Below, in pieces: positions 5,825 through 6,683 of a stretch of DNA of 6,683 nucleotides. The stretch is from an uncultured Tolumonas sp. (lineage in GTDB: Bacteria > Pseudomonadota > Gammaproteobacteria > Enterobacterales > Aeromonadaceae), in NCBI GenBank assembly GCA_903931645.1, contig CAIZDF010000147.1:1-6683 (forward strand), written 5' to 3'. The position numbers were made by a program, and so were the translations under genes. Every line of letters begins with the position of its first letter. Position 1 is the first letter of the stretch. The notes beneath the pieces are model-generated. The model searched no databases and was not told the origin of the DNA. It saw nothing but the letters and a program-made list of their open reading frames with translations.

Positions 5825-5870
5825 ATAGTTAAAAGAAAAATAAATATAATAATAAAAAGGAAGTGCGAGC

Positions 5871-6377
5871 ATGAATAATAATTATAACGATCCATTTGCC
5901 AACTTAATACCAAGAAACAAAAAAATCATCATTACTGATCATTTAAAAAGAACCAACCGAGAAACAACAAACTTTAACAAGATAGAACTCGACATTGCAG
6001 AAAAGGCGCGTATCGCTTGGGGATATGATGATATGTCCTCCTTCCTACGCGCCTTAGCAACGAGCACTCTCGAACCACCTGAATTAAAAATCCCCGAGAT
6101 AAATAAAGAAATCGCTGAAAAGCTAAATACTGTGTTTTCTGAAGTGACTTTACTGATCCATGAAATAGATAAGAATAAAGGTTTTGCGAAAGAACAAAAC
6201 ATAAAAATAACATTGCAAAACCTTTTTACTTTGATGGATCTATTATCCCTAGTTAGGCAGGAATTGTACGGCAACTTAGATAAAAAGACGCTTTTTGATT
6301 TCACCATTCATACATTCACCGCAGATGAAATGAGAAATATGATGGCGACCATGTTGGAGAAAAGACATGATCAATGA
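5871..6377 (+). CDS. MobC-like relaxosome accessory protein
   Basis: A 168-residue soluble protein with no signal peptide or membrane segment. Residues about 36-64 (NKIELDIAEKARIAWGYDDM and the following SSFLRALA) fit a ribbon-helix-helix type DNA-binding unit: a beta strand, a helix, a turn, then a second helix. The C-terminal half (about 76-165) is predicted mostly helical with charged faces, suited to oligomerisation or relaxase contact. Proteins of this size and layout encoded just before a relaxase (MobC and similar) bind oriT, help melt the nic region and often repress their own operon. The start has a good AAGGAAG seven bases upstream. The stop overlaps the relaxase start (ATGATCAATGA), implying translational coupling. 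The assignment rests mainly on context and the N-terminal pattern; exact family uncertain. Composition is more AT-rich than the host genes. Confidence 0.7.
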   Translation: MNNNYNDPFANLIPRNKKIIITDHLKRTNRETTNFNKIELDIAEKARIAWGYDDMSSFLRALATSTLEPPELKIPEINKEIAEKLNTVFSEVTLLIHEIDKNKGFAKEQNIKITLQNLFTLMDLLSLVRQELYGNLDKKTLFDFTIHTFTADEMRNMMATMLEKRHDQ

Positions 6378-6683
6378 AATCATTAGCTGCAAAAACAAAT
6401 CGGGGAACCGTACAGATGCCAAGCATATTATTGAATATATTTTTGGCCGAACCAAGGAGCATCTAAAATCAGTTACTATCGATAACAGTGTTGAGTATAT
6501 ATGTTCAAATTTAATCAGCCTACCAGATCCAACATTAGTTTTTAATGGCGATGAACTTCACCGGATCCCCGCCCACAATGCAGACATCTCAGGTTTTATT
6601 AAAGATATTGAAAAACAAGCCACTCTAAATCCATCTGTTAAAACTCCGTTCAAACATTTTATTATTTCCCTCCCCTGTGGGGA
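6367..6683 (+). CDS. MOBP-like relaxase, N-terminal part (cut by window end)
   Basis: A relaxase nicks oriT and carries the transferred strand covalently attached to a tyrosine. The frame opens at ATG 6367, within the end of the accessory gene, with GGAG (6356-6359) seven bases upstream, and stays open through the window end (105 codons visible). Residues 20-34 (HIIEYIFGRTKEHLK) resemble the first relaxase motif of VirD2/MobA-type (PF03432-like) proteins, making Y24 the candidate catalytic tyrosine. Residues 95-105 (FKHFIISLPCG) resemble the HFxxSxPxGE strand of the second motif. The His triad would lie beyond the window. Gene order (accessory protein then relaxase, overlapping) and the upstream inverted repeat support the call. 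Without the His motif the MOB class is provisional. Confidence 0.72.
   Translation, partial: MINEIISCKNKSGNRTDAKHIIEYIFGRTKEHLKSVTIDNSVEYICSNLISLPDPTLVFNGDELHRIPAHNADISGFIKDIEKQATLNPSVKTPFKHFIISLPCG

Larger units (their letters stand above)
5412..5870. other. 459-bp non-coding, AT-rich regulatory/oriT region
   Basis: This gap between Int2 and the mob operon is much more AT-rich than the flanking chromosome, and I see no credible gene in it. In order it holds two copies of ATAATCRCTTAA in opposite orientation, an 18-bp imperfect direct repeat with 41-bp period, a perfect 13-bp inverted repeat (putative oriT core), a second hairpin inside a promoter, and the Shine-Dalgarno sequence AAGGAAG (5857-5863) of the next gene. 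Its position immediately upstream of relaxosome genes is where oriT is commonly found. Confidence 0.65.

Noticed and set aside
2570..6683. A second copy of the tRNA 3' end marking a nested element between int1 and int2 or mob
   Set aside because: No match to the T arm-CCA segment was found by eye downstream in the window; the distal junction must lie outside.
1..6683. CRISPR array, insertion sequence or toxin-antitoxin pair
   Set aside because: No regularly spaced repeats, transposase motifs or TA-like gene pair seen; the small RHH-like gene is better explained as a relaxosome protein by its overlap with the relaxase.

Overview
The window joins conserved gammaproteobacterial chromosome (about 1-2569) to the start of a tRNA-integrated, apparently mobilizable genomic island (about 2570 to the window end). 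The chromosomal part carries a lipid A gene (lpxH, missing only its first codons), a convergent tyrR regulator gene and an intact tRNA-Ser(GGA) close to the E. coli form as I recall it. TyrR, LpxH and the tRNA point to Gammaproteobacteria. The moderate GC and protein divergence would suit an Aeromonadales organism such as Tolumonas, but that genus guess is weak and rests on memory.

Layout: lpxH (+) and tyrR (-) converge on a short shared hairpin at 737-755. The divergent tyrR and tRNA promoters lie in 2312-2481; the tRNA promoter has the GC-rich discriminator of stable-RNA genes. The 3' end of the tRNA is the likely attachment site. A tyrosine recombinase (Int1, 2651-3997) starts 81 bp after the tRNA CCA end. 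A second, unrelated-looking tyrosine recombinase (Int2, 4185-5411) follows in the same direction behind its own promoter and a 17-bp operator-like palindrome. A non-coding, very AT-rich stretch (5412-5870) holds repeats, a perfect 13-bp inverted repeat that I read as the core of an oriT, and a promoter with a second palindrome in its spacer. That promoter points to a two-gene relaxosome operon: a MobC-like accessory protein (5871-6377) and, overlapping it by 11 bp, the N-terminus of a MOBP-like relaxase that leaves the window.

How it may work: Int1 and/or Int2 would excise and integrate the island at tRNA-Ser. The accessory protein and relaxase would nick the putative oriT so that a helper conjugative element can transfer the island. 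No mating-pair-formation genes are visible, so an integrative mobilizable element is the best reading of what is shown. An ICE cannot be excluded, because the rest of the element is out of view. The most unusual points are the tandem pair of different recombinases and a 12-bp motif, ATAATCRCTTAA, found once at the Int1 promoter and twice in the Int2-mob gap.
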